NCBI GenBank assembly: GCA_914767715.1
Contig: OU612069.1
Span: 7,628,001-7,692,000, forward strand
Direction of reading: 5' to 3'
Length of the DNA stretch: 64,000 nucleotides
From: Membranipora membranacea
Taxonomy: Eukaryota > Bryozoa > Gymnolaemata > Cheilostomatida > Membraniporidae
Shown: positions 37,585-47,474 of the stretch, piece by piece
Position numbering within the stretch: position 1 is the stretch's first letter
Layout of the letters: each line of letters opens with the position of its first letter
Notes under the pieces: model-generated
Databases searched by the model: none
What the model was told of the DNA's origin: nothing
Seen by the model: only the letters and a program-made list of their open reading frames with translations
Program-made: the position numbers and the translations under genes

Positions 37585-39456
37585 CAATATATCCTTCCTC
37601 TGGCCTTGACTTGTTGCTATACAATGGCAGGCGGTGCAGATATTAACACCGCATTGTGTCTCTAATTCATCATCTCTGGCGACCTCTGAATTGCGCAATA
37701 AATGATGAGATATAAATGAACAAGCGCATACCAAGGGGCGTAAAGAAGTTACAAACCTCCCCTTGTTTGCAAACAGTTCACGATGAGATTAATATGTCTA
37801 TGTTTGATTGTGTAATTCTCTATTGTGCATTGACAAGGACTGTTCTATCAAGTATTGTCTCATTCATTATGTTGTACAGTGAGTGCAACCAGTAATCTGT
37901 ACTGATGTTTTCTTTTATATTACTACACCTGTTGCTTGTATCACTAGCCGAAACATTTGTGACAGACGTCAATCAAACATTGATATTTATATCGGTTTAC
38001 ATCGAAATCAGTCATGGAATAGCAAACCTACTGGATCTGAGCCAAATTACGTCAGTTTGTATAACAGAAGTCCCAAAGAGGATATTTTGGCTGTTAATTC
38101 AAAGCTATGGATACTATTCAATTGATAAAATATGACAAACTTGTCTCAAAGGTGTAGTGGGGGGGGGGACAAGTTAAGTTAGTTGGACTAAACAGGAAGT
38201 GAGTTTCAACCATAAGGCTAGTTTTAGCGATTACAAAGTGTCGGGAGGACTGGTAGTAGCATTGGCAAAGTGGTTGATAAAGAAATGCTACTACCAGCTC
38301 TCCGGAAACCGTTCAAGCTGATGTTATGTTCATGTGTTGTGCTTGATTTGCTGTCAGTATATTGTTTGAGTTAGCGATCTAACACCCAGGCTCAGCTCAG
38401 GTACCCTGTGTCAGGGTGGTTACCCTGTAAACTCCTCCCACATTGTAAGGCAAAGGATATGGTTAAATATGTCTAGGGCTACACATCCTTGCCATTGCAA
38501 ACCTTCTATCATGTAACTAGAAACAAACAATGTTAGAATAGGTTTGGATTTAGTATTTTTTGTTGATGTTGTTGATGAGGTGTAGAATACTTACAGAAAT
38601 GAGATTAGCTGGCCGTTTCTATGTAATGCAACTGATTATATGTCATGATGATCTGATAGCTCTGTTTTCATATAAGTAATACAATACCAAATACATCAAG
38701 GTCGACCTGTAAGATGTTGGTTAAGTCTTTTTCTTCAGCCGGGCATACCAACTGGAATGCAGAGCAAACAGTACATACCTTTATTTGGCCATTGATGGTA
38801 TTTCCAACTGAACTGAAATATATAATTATTCTAATTTATCTTCCTAATTTGGTAAACCACTTTATGCGAGGTGATGTACGCTATAAGTTGATGATTTCAA
38901 TGGAATAGAAAGCAGGTGAAGAATCAAGGGCAATGCCTCAGGCGGAGGACACCTTCATTTAGATTGTTGTCGAATGTTTCTAAATTTATTTTTTTCATAT
39001 TTACAAATTAGAGAGAGTGTTGTTGGCTGTGACAAAATAGTGGCTATCTAAAACACCACCCAATGATGCACTCCAGGCCTAAATAAAACAATATCATAAA
39101 TTAAGTATGTCTATATTGGTAGTGGTAAGTGGTAAGTGTAGGACAGGAAACTTCAGTGTATAACATTTACATAGAATTGTGAAGGTCATGACCTCATTCA
39201 AGCTCCACCAAACTTGATATTCCAAATAGTATGGGGCAAGAGGTAAGCAGATTCCTGTCTTGTCACAATTGGGTGATTGCAGACTGGATCAGTCTCATCG
39301 TTACTGTAAGTATAATGTAATATTGGAGCATCCAGACATATGGCCTTCATTTTTTTAGTTGTAACCCCGTGCTCATAAAGAGGACAAGTCCGAAAAGAAA
39401 CTGTGATATATTTGGGTTTGATGGATTTCTCCGTTGAGGTAAAAAGATAATTTGCC
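37585..39456. repeat. Tandem duplication, unit 1
   Basis: Starts caatatatccttcctctggc and ends ...aaagataatttg. Collinear with 39457-42997. It holds the uninterrupted target site (gatgagatataaatgaac, near 37710) of the transposon in unit 2 and a family C hairpin at 38221-38320. Confidence 0.9.
38221..38320. mobile_element. Fold-back MITE family C, short copy
   Basis: gtgtcgggaggactggtagt...agcatt pairs with aaatgctactaccagctctc. It shares ctggtagtagcatt and gtggttgataa with the long copy at 24401-24526. Confidence 0.75.
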
Positions 39457-39582
39457 CAATATATCCTTCTTCTGGCCTTGACTTGTTGCTATACAATGGC
39501 AGGCGGTGCAGATATTAACACTGCATTGTGTCTCTAATTCATCATCTCTTGCGACCTCTGAATTGCGCAATAAATGATGAAA

Positions 39583-39589
39583 TATAAAC
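39583..39589. other. Target site duplication, left
   Basis: atataaa, repeated at 40805-40811 and single in the empty site of unit 1. Confidence 0.9.
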
Positions 39590-40804
39590 AGAGACTATAG
39601 ATATAGAGACCTTCCACTTGCGCATAAATTGCGAATAGCCAATCAGCGTTATTTAACGGTCACGCCCACTTCTGGTTGTATAGTAAGCGCTGCTGCCTTA
39701 GACAGCAATGGCTTTCTCAATAAAATTTCAGGTTTTTCACCTGAGTTATTTGAGGCAAAATAACCACAATCTTGATGACAAAACCAGATCAGACAGCAAC
39801 AAGTCACTATCAACTTGTTGTTGCATTCTTAGCCAGAGATTGGCTGTGCAGTATAATCCATCATTGTTGCCCACTGCGATGTAATGATGGCCTGCCATAG
39901 GTTAGCTGTTGTAATGAGTTTCAGGGACAAAGTTTTCATGTGTGAGGACAAGAGGAAGAGGGCTTCTTTTTGTTTGTTAATATATGCTCTAAGATTAATA
40001 TAAAAGAATTTAATCATGGTGACTAGTACCAACCATACACACACATTCAAAACTGAAGTAAGAATGGCATCAGAGTAAAGTGCATCGTCAGCAGATTCAT
40101 GCTGACAATTCAATGCTGACAAATGAATAGAATTTACTGCATTGAGAGATAGAAGACCTCCCTCTCTGCCTCAAAGTTATTGTGGGATGGTTGAGGCTAT
40201 GGAAAGCTTATTTTTACAAATCGCCTTGAAAACTTGCTTGGGCTTCATAGACAGATTCAGAGCAGTTCGAAGCACATATCTTCAGGCAGCAATCAGCAGT
40301 ATGCTGACTTAAAACGGGAAAACTTAGACTTTTTGAGGATGATACTTTTCTCAGACCTATGCTATAGAAAGTTTCTGTGCTGACCTAACTGATGAATTCA
40401 ATTCAGTCACCGGAACTGGAGAATATAACATCGGTGCTTGTTCACATTTAACTATTTTCACATTGAATATTCAATGTTCTATACATATGGGGGCTACATT
40501 ACCAAAAGGTCATCCACCAAGTATTTTGTTTCCTTGATGACTATATTAATTTTATATAAAAGTCGCACATCTTAGATTTCATTTGTCCCAGTTGATATTA
40601 TTGAGAGTTTTGTGTGAATGTACTTATAAAATAAACAGCTAAATCATTCACCTTGTCAATTTTTGATAGTAAATTCATAGCACTGGGTACGCTTACCTCT
40701 AAGCAATTACCACCAGAAAGGGGCGGAGCCTAATTTTCAATGTGTTTGCATCGGTTATATACGTTATCATGGCAAGTGGAAGGTCTCTATATCTATAGTC
40801 TCTG
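39590..40804. mobile_element. 1,215-bp non-autonomous DNA transposon with perfect 32-bp TIRs
   Basis: Left TIR 39590-39621 begins cagagactatagatatagag. Right TIR 40773-40804 is its exact reverse complement. Flanks atataaa (39583-39589) and atataaa (40805-40811) form a 7-bp target duplication, present once in unit 1. The cagag terminus recalls hAT elements, but those usually make 8-bp duplications, so the superfamily is open. No transposase is recognisable; a 97-codon minus-strand frame (40122-39829) inside has no known domain. Confidence 0.93.
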
Positions 40805-41320
40805 ATATAAATGAACAAGCGCATACCAAGGGGCTTAAAGAAATTACAAACCTCCCCTTGTTTGCAAACAGTTCATGATGAGATTAATATGTCTATGTTT
40901 GATTGTGTAATTTTCTATTGTGCATTGACAAGGGCTGCTCTATCAAGTATTGTCTCATTCATTATGTTGTACCGTGAGTGCAACCAGTAATCTGTACTGA
41001 TGTATTCTTTTATAATACTACACCTGTTGCTTGTATCACTAGCCAAAACATTTGTGACAGATGTCAATCAACCATTGATATTGTTGATATCGGTTTACAT
41101 CGAAATCAGTCATGGAATACAGACCCTACTAGATCTGAGCCAAATTATGTTAGTTGTTGTATAACAATGCGGATATTTTTGCTGTAAATTCAAAGCTACA
41201 GATATTATTTAATTGAAATGCTATGACAAACTTGTCTCAATGATGTAGTTGGGGGGAAAGTCAAATTTTAATGTCAAGTTAGTTGGATTAAACAGGAAGT
41301 GAGTTTTAACCATGAGGCTA

Positions 41321-41438
41321 GTTTTAGCACTTAAAAGGTGTCGAGAGAGCTGGTAGTAGCATTGGCATTGGCATTGGCAAAGTGGCTGATTATGAAATGC
41401 TACCACCAGCACTCCCGACATCATTTAAGCGCTTAAAC
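41321..41438. mobile_element. Fold-back MITE family C, second short copy
   Basis: Homologous to 38221-38320 by the tandem duplication but keeps longer ends (catttaagcgcttaaac) and has an attggc triplication. Comparison suggests that unit 1 lost part of its right arm. Confidence 0.75.
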
Positions 41439-42997
41439 TACTATTAGGCTGATCATGTGTTGTGCTTGATTCACTGCCAGTATTTTGTCTGAGTGAGCGA
41501 TTTAACAACCAGGCTCAGCTCAGGTGCCTGTGTCAGGATGGTTACCCTGTACAATCCTCCACCATTATCAGGCAAATGATATTGTTAAATATGTCTTGGG
41601 CTACACATCCTTGCCATCTCAAACCTTCCATCATGTAACTAGAGAAAAACGGTGTTAAAGTAGGTTTGATTTTGGTATTTTTGCGGTGACAGAGTTGTAA
41701 TAAAATGCCTTTATAATGGTAATATTTTATTTTCATGTCAAAATCGCGGGAGGATGCGGTTTAATGCATATTCAAGAGAACTCAAATGCTAGATATTGGT
41801 AATCACATTTTTAATAAAATCACTCCCGGGAATGATGGAGGGGGAGGGTGGCAATTGTAATGTCATTTGAGACCGATTTTAGAGGTGGAAGGCTGGCTAT
41901 ACAGATAAAAATAATAATAAATAAATAATTTTGTATGTGGATGGTGTCACTACGAGATGGAGCGCTCTGTTAGCATGCTTACAGCACACTGCCAGCGGTT
42001 GGTGCCACAGGAGCTTTTAGTTTTGAGTCGTGTTAGGAGATCTTTTCAGGTCGATTGTTCCATATCCAGCCCCTGTATCCTCGGTGTCTCTCTCCTGACT
42101 CGAAGATCACATACTGGCAAGATGCGTGCAGAATACTCACAGAATAAGATTAGCTGGCCGTTTCTATGTAATGCAACCAATTGGATGTCATGATGATCTG
42201 ATAGCTCTGTTTTAATATAAGCATTGCAATACCAAATACATGGAGGTCGACCTGTAAGATGTTGGCTAAGTCTTTTTCCTAAGCCTGACAGGACAACTGG
42301 AATGCAGAGCAACCAGTAATACTTTTATTTGGCCATTGTATATATTGCGAATTCAACTGAAATATATACTATTCTAATTTATCTTCCTTATTTGGTAAAC
42401 CACTATGTGAGATGATATACGCTTAAGTCGATGATTTCAGTTGAATAGAGAGCAGGTGAAGAATCAAGAGCGATGCCTCTGGCGGAGGACACCTTCATTT
42501 AGATTGCTGTCGAGTATTTCTAAATTTGTTTTTTTCATATTTACAAATTAGAGAGTGTGTTGCTGACTGTGACAAAGTAGTGGCTATCTAAAGCACCACC
42601 CACCCAATGATGCACTCCAGGCCTACATAAACCAATATAATAAATTAAGTATGTCTATTGGTAATGTTAACTGGTAAGTGTAATACAGGAAACTTCAGTG
42701 TATAACATTTACATAGAATTGTGAAGGTCATGGACCTCATTCAAGCTCCACTAAACTTGATATCCCAAACAGTATGGGGTAAGAGGTAAGCAGATTCCTG
42801 TCTTGGCACAATTGGGTGATTGCAGACTGGATCAGTCTCATCGTTACTGTACGTATAATGAGATATTGGAGCATCCAGACATATGGCCTTCAATTTGGAG
42901 TTGTAACCCCGTGCTCAAAAAGAGGACAAGTCCGAAAGGAAAATGTGATATATTTGTGTTTGATGGATTTCTCCGTTGAGGTGAAAAGATAATTTGT

Positions 42998-44781
42998 GAG
43001 TTATTATAAATTATATATGATGTGTTGATATGTATATGATGGTGTTGATATCTGTAGTAAACCACACCCTCTTATATATTTATGATAGGATATCCAAGAA
43101 CGGCAACAACGTGAGAGGTGCTGTAGGTAATAGCAGTAGAACTTGGAAATAGAGGTTATCCTGACATAACATCAAAAGTATGGCATCTGAAAATCAATTT
43201 TACAATAGACCGAAATTGTATTTGGTAAAGATCAAGATGGAGAGCACATTCAACATGGCCTTTGTTTGCCCTTAAAATCCCATCGGTCAATCTAGGCACC
43301 TGACCCATAACCCCATTTAAATCAACAGACTGGCTGTTTCGTACAATTAATATGGCTGTCTAGTAGTGAGATCGGTCGATCCTCCGATACTGGGCGTCGA
43401 CCTGTAATAAAGTCACTGTGTATAGTCGCAGCTTCATTGCTGAGAAGAACATACAGAGTTTAAAAAAACCAGCTAGCCATGTACTTGTGATTAAGAAGTC
43501 GGATTTGCGTTTGAAATTGGCTTATTTTTATAGGAAAAACAAAATTGAGTCCACTGACTGCCAGTGAGTTTTTCTTGCAAGCGACCAACATGGTGTTACA
43601 TGAACAATTTCCCGAAAAATAGCAATATTTACTCTAAAAACTGAAATTTCAGGTAGAGCCACATGGGTCAGCATATATGTATTGACTTTCCATATGCTGT
43701 TGGAAAGCTCTCAAGACAAGGAAATGTGAATCCAAATTAAAGTATAGCTGCTTCATTTGACCTTGCGATATTCACCAAAGCAATGACATTTCGTGTCAAT
43801 AGTTCGGGTGATTGAAGCAATATGGTGGTGGTATGGTGGAGATTGATGGCCTAAAACTGCAGTTACAGGCGAATTCGTTTTACTACAAGATGAGACAAAT
43901 CGAGGAATTCTATTGATGAGAAGAATCACAAAATCTCGACTAAAAACACAATTTTCTACAACCTTTGAAAATTGATGTCTGTCTATAACATAGTATAAGT
44001 GCTCACACTCTGTCAGAGTAGCCTAAAATGAAACTCAAGGGCAGACTTTCAGCACTTCAACTTTGCCATTACTTAACTAACACCTACATCATTAACACAC
44101 CTATTATGTCAAAATACCAAAGCTGATAATATACATTGAGGGCTGGAAGTGTTTGAATGAGATGCTCGTCAACACACAGGGGTGGCTTCACGTTGTGGGG
44201 CCGGCCATGAGGAGGTTGCACTAGAGAACGCCTCAAAATAGCGCTTGACTCAAGGTTTCTAGCTGAAGAACTGTGTATTGTGCAGTGGTATGTGCACTGC
44301 TGTATGTATGTTGTATGTATGAATGAGAATACAACGTAAACAGCAGTCATACAGGTCAAGGCAAAGACCTCATGCTGCATAAGAGTGTTAATACCATGAC
44401 CAAGGAAAGAAAACTCCTGAAAACATCTATAGAGAATAAAATTGCATTTATCAAAAAATTTGCAGAATAGTAAAAACGTTGAACCTATGATTGCAAAACT
44501 GAATTGAGCTCGGCATCCAAGCGACCACAATACTCTAATCGCTTAAAAAGTGTTTAACCCATATGATATTTCTATGCCAAAACTGGAAAGACATCTCATA
44601 CATACACTTAATAATATACTATTCTAAAAAACTTTTTATACAACAGAGATCTGATTTTTCCATGTTTTTCTTTCTTGTCAGTATTAACAACGTATTTCGT
44701 GACAAATTTTTGTCTATGATAGTAATAAATCCATCCATCCATCCATATAATAAGAGTAATATATAATAACATTTTGTCATC
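42998..44781. other. No recognisable gene; one long anonymous open frame
   Basis: A minus-strand open frame of 148 codons (44530-44084) lies just 3' of PPCDC. It has hydrophobic N-terminal and middle parts and a RRSLVQPPHGRPHNVKPP stretch, but no domain I know, no good start context and no support for translation. The rest is featureless. Confidence 0.4.
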
Positions 44782-45033
44782 TTACACGCCGGGAACCTCA
44801 GGTTGAGACAGAACATCACACAATTTATCAGTGATTGTCTTTACTTCTGCCATAGCCCCATATCCTTTATCTCCACAGGCTAACAGTTTGGATACAGTAG
44901 GTATCTCAGTGTACCCCCAACTTATAAGAGTGTCTATATGAGGTTTTGTTATTGGGTGCTCCAGCATACGAGTGTTCATAGCTGCAGCAAACAGGAGAGG
45001 CTTGTTAATATCCCACGCTCTAACTGTACAAGT
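44782..45033 (-). CDS. PPCDC: PPCDC exon 3 and stop
   Basis: Eighty-three codons plus TAA after a tttatag acceptor. It carries [15 protein letters not shown], the substrate-clamping AMNTRM motif (Asn and Met), EHPITK, and the flap cysteine in [13 protein letters not shown]. It ends SQPEVPGV, shorter than the human tail. Confidence 0.94.
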   Translation of the reverse strand, partial: TCTVRAWDINKPLLFAAAMNTRMLEHPITKPHIDTLISWGYTEIPTVSKLLACGDKGYGAMAEVKTITDKLCDVLSQPEVPGV

Positions 45034-47474
45034 CTATAAACACAAAAATTAAATTAAGTTAAAAAAACATAAAACTGTGATTTCACATCGACCAGAAAGT
45101 AGGCTATAGATTAAATATTGGAGCCTCAAAATCGCAGTCAGTTCTGCAAGCATTTTCGAAGATACAGGATCGCTCGTAAAGATGGAGATAGGTTTCCTGC
45201 TGACCATAAAAGACTAGAGAAACTTTATATCAATGATACTTGAAAGTAAATCCAAGGATATACAAATTCAGATCTAGCCATGTTGCATATCATAGCAAAG
45301 AGCATGCTGTGCTTAATGGTTGTCACGGGAACAAGATGCTAAAACACACCATGTCAAGAGCTCCAGTGACCCATACTGATGCTTTCCGATGGATTTACAA
45401 AACAACTTCTTGACTGCACAAAATGAAATAGAAGATTATTAGTGCCATATCACTCGGGCATTTGGGACATTTGGAAGTTTTGGGAAAGTTTTGTCCCGAA
45501 ATATCCTAGCACCTGAGATATGAATAATCACCGTGATGAATCGTGAGTAATGTGCTGTGCATTAAAGCTCGGACAATTTCAAAAACTACCAACATTTCCT
45601 AAAATTTTGAGACACTCCTTAGATACATACATATAGTGTGGAATCTGGTTTTGAATTTACTTTGGTCATTATAAAGAACTTTAAATTTTGACGTATCATA
45701 TATTACATCATAAGACTACCCGACAGGCAGAAAGGTTGCCATTGAATCATTGATTTTTCTAATGGAAAAATATTACCTCCATTATTCATAAGGTATTCCT
45801 CTACCGTAATCCCTGACCTATAGATAGAGCGATTTATAAGTGAAGGCGGCTGTAAGAGAGTAGCATATAGACGCGACTATCATTTGAAGCATTTTTATAT
45901 TTAGCTTGGATTAAAACCTCTTGTAACCACCGAAGCTGAATAGCTCAGTGGTAAAGTGTGCGACTGTACAAAATTCAAATTTTTCAACAATCGGCATATC
46001 ATATCTCTCTCACAGTCTTTCAAAATAAATAAAACATGCCAAGAACCTCATACACCACTCAGCAGAAACTGGAAGTATTGAGAACAGTTGAAAAGAATAA
46101 CAACCTTGACAAGACTGCAAGGGAAATGAACATTAATAGACGCTTAATTCAAAGATGGAGAGCTTCCAAACATCAACTACTGATATGATTCACTTATAAG
46201 ACACGGTGACTTATAGCTGTGGGGTGTCTTATAGCTGTGGGGTGTCTTATAGCTGTGGGGTGTCTTATAGCTGTGGGGTGTCTTATAGCTGTGGGGTGTC
46301 TTATAGCTGTGGGGTGTCTTATAGCTGTGGGGTGTCTTATAACTGGAGCATTTTTATTTTTTCTGAGGGGGGTGATTCACTTACAAGTCCGGTGACATAT
46401 AGGTGAGGGATTACAGTATAAACAAATCCTCAAAGCCACAGAAGTTAAAACTTACAAATTTTATAATTTTCGCACAGTCACTTAATACAACTTTCTAAAT
46501 GTTTTTACCCTGTGAGTTATCAGGGCGGGGGAGGGGGGGAGACTGTAGGGATATCTGGGGGAGACTGTGGGGATATCAGCGGGTGGGGGGATCGAGACTG
46601 GGGGTTTTAGAAAGTTTCACTCACCAGTAGATTGTCACAGAGGCCATTAGCTATCTTTGCTAGAGTGTTAGCGCTCAGGGGAGCGATCAACATTACATCC
46701 GCCCATTTACCGAGCTATATGTGCAGAACGTCATCACCAAGTTTACTCCAGGCCTGCAACAAATATAAATATCAGTATCTGCAGGGTCGAATATCTACTT
46801 TTATTCATATGTGAAATGTTAGGTCTTCAACAATTGTAGTGTGGAGCCTGGGTGCTAAGTTGACGTGCAAGAATCTCTAGCTGACTGTATCAATTCAGTC
46901 ACAACTCTGTGATCTATATACAGACAACTAATTGCGATTATTAAACTGTTAAGATCATAGCCTTGGAAAGGGTTACATAAAAATAAATTTAGAGAGAACA
47001 TAGATCAAGTTTGATCCATTTTTCCAGTGTTAGAATAGCCCCCCCCCCCCCCACTGGCACTTGTGATCTCAGTGTTGCACAACAGCATATTTTACCAAGG
47101 AGACATCTATAGAGATGAAAACATAAAAAAATCTGCTGTCACCTGGACTTGAACCACGGCCACGCCAATGTTCTTTGATGCTATCCGCTCGGCCGGGTGG
47201 TATTTCGATGGCTTGAGTCCTGAAAAAATGTCAGGTCGATCCTTTGAACTGAATTGATACTCACGGCCCATTCATCAGCGTCTGTGTAATACTGTACAGC
47301 CTCGGTGCATTCTCTGACTGCTGTGAAGTGCTGAGCTGACTCCGTAAGAATAACTTTGATGAAGGCATTTTCCAACCAACTCTTGATTGAGGCAACAAGA
47401 GGTTCAAGTTTTACTGAGGCAACGCTTCCACTACACCCGATCAAGACATTCTTACTCTTAGATGTGGTAGCCAT
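44782..47474 (-). CDS. PPCDC: Phosphopantothenoylcysteine decarboxylase gene, three exons, with an in-frame stop
   Basis: FMN-dependent flavoprotein that decarboxylates 4'-phosphopantothenoylcysteine to 4'-phosphopantetheine, the third step of coenzyme A synthesis in the cytosol. Exons at 47474-47265, 46753-46625 and 45033-44782 join in phase 0 to 196 codons, against about 204 in human. The start is in a good context (gaaATGG). The flavoprotein GCSGSVA motif is at residues 13-19. Residues equivalent to Arabidopsis HAL3a His90, Asn142, Met145 and Cys175 are all present at 81, 133, 136 and 166, each offset by nine. Codon 83 is TAG (46717-46715) where relatives have an acidic residue, so translation would end just after the catalytic His. 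All else looks constrained. This may be a recent null allele, a sequencing error or a young pseudogene. Confidence 0.93.
45925..45975 (+). other. tRNA-like A-box sequence
   Basis: tgaatagctcagtggtaaag then tgtgcgactg resembles the 5' half of a tRNA (box A TAGCTCAGTGG). No acceptor match or box B follows, so it is a remnant or chance. It lies inside the pogo-like element. Confidence 0.35.
46036..46188 (+). pseudogene. Truncated transposase, Psq/CENP-B-type helix-turn-helix only
   Basis: Fifty codons, [20 protein letters not shown] then [20 protein letters not shown] and [10 protein letters not shown], then TGA. The pattern (K-E-V-L, A-R-E-x-N-I-x-R-x-x-I-x-x-W) is the N-terminal DNA-binding domain of pogo/Tigger-type transposases and related Brinker/CENP-B proteins. 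The catalytic DDE part is absent. It lies between the TIRs of the enclosing element. Confidence 0.75.
46210..46343 (+). repeat. 18-bp tandem array, about 7.5 units
   Basis: Unit cttatagctgtggggtgt, nearly identical between copies, so recently expanded. It lies next to the right end of the pogo-like element; the related acttataagacacggtga and cttacaagtccggtgacata motifs at its edges suggest it grew from subterminal sequence. Confidence 0.95.
46522..46612 (+). repeat. G-rich strand with quadruplex-type runs
   Basis: gggcgggggaggggggg, then two copies of gagactgt-gggatatc, then gggtggggggatcgagactg and a further ggggg. It lies just downstream of the PPCDC exon 2 donor on the template side. Confidence 0.75.
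46625..46753 (-). pseudogene. PPCDC: PPCDC exon 2, contains nonsense codon
   Basis: Forty-three codons between tttgttgcag and gtgagt. It reads [12 protein letters not shown], stop, [20 protein letters not shown] and [10 protein letters not shown]. The catalytic His is in VLHI. The family has Asp or Glu at the stop position (HI-D/E-L). Frame, length and splice sites are otherwise intact. Confidence 0.92.
47137..47208 (-). other. tRNA-like pseudogene or SINE head in PPCDC intron 1
   Basis: The minus strand contains ggccgagcggatagcatc (box-A-like) and ggttcaagtcc (a perfect box B consensus match), then aggtgacagca. The 5' end does not pair with the 3' end as an acceptor stem, so it is not a working tRNA. 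Confidence 0.5.
47265..47474 (-). CDS. PPCDC: PPCDC exon 1
   Basis: Seventy codons from ATG (47474) to ...DADEW-Ala, then a gtgagt donor. It carries the nucleotide/FMN-binding [11 protein letters not shown] segment and the [10 protein letters not shown] strand typical of the HFCD flavoprotein family. The donor lies in the run cggcccattc on the plus strand. Confidence 0.93.

Larger units (their letters stand above)
39457..42997. repeat. Tandem duplication, unit 2 with insertions
   Basis: Same start and end as unit 1 but 3,541 bp long. The excess is a 1,215-bp transposon plus 7-bp duplication (39590-40811) and about 430 bp of unmatched sequence near 41690-42120. Confidence 0.9.
45804..46416 (+). 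mobile_element. Pogo/Tc1-like element inside PPCDC intron 2
   Basis: Termini ccgtaatccctgacctat (45804) and, reversed, ctgtaatccctcacctat (ending 46416) are inverted repeats differing at two positions in 18. TA dinucleotides flank both ends (45802-45803, 46417-46418), as for Tc1/mariner/pogo targets. It encodes a truncated HTH transposase (46036-46188) and an 18-bp tandem array. The 613-bp length marks an internally deleted, non-autonomous copy. Confidence 0.8.

Noticed and set aside
37905-38135. Signal-peptide-like frame (MFSFILLHLLLVSLAETFV) and its copy at 41000-41163 as a secreted protein exon
   Set aside because: Both copies are open, but nearly all differences between them change the amino acid and the second stops early, so there is no sign of coding constraint.
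46210-46343. CRISPR-like array
   Set aside because: Units are head-to-tail without spacers, in an animal genome, inside a transposon.
46206-46406. Frame of repeating SCGVSY hexapeptides as a repeat protein
   Set aside because: It is only the translation of the 18-bp tandem array, whose unit is a multiple of three.
47137-47208. Functional tRNA gene
   Set aside because: Boxes A and B are recognisable but no acceptor stem or proper anticodon arm can form.
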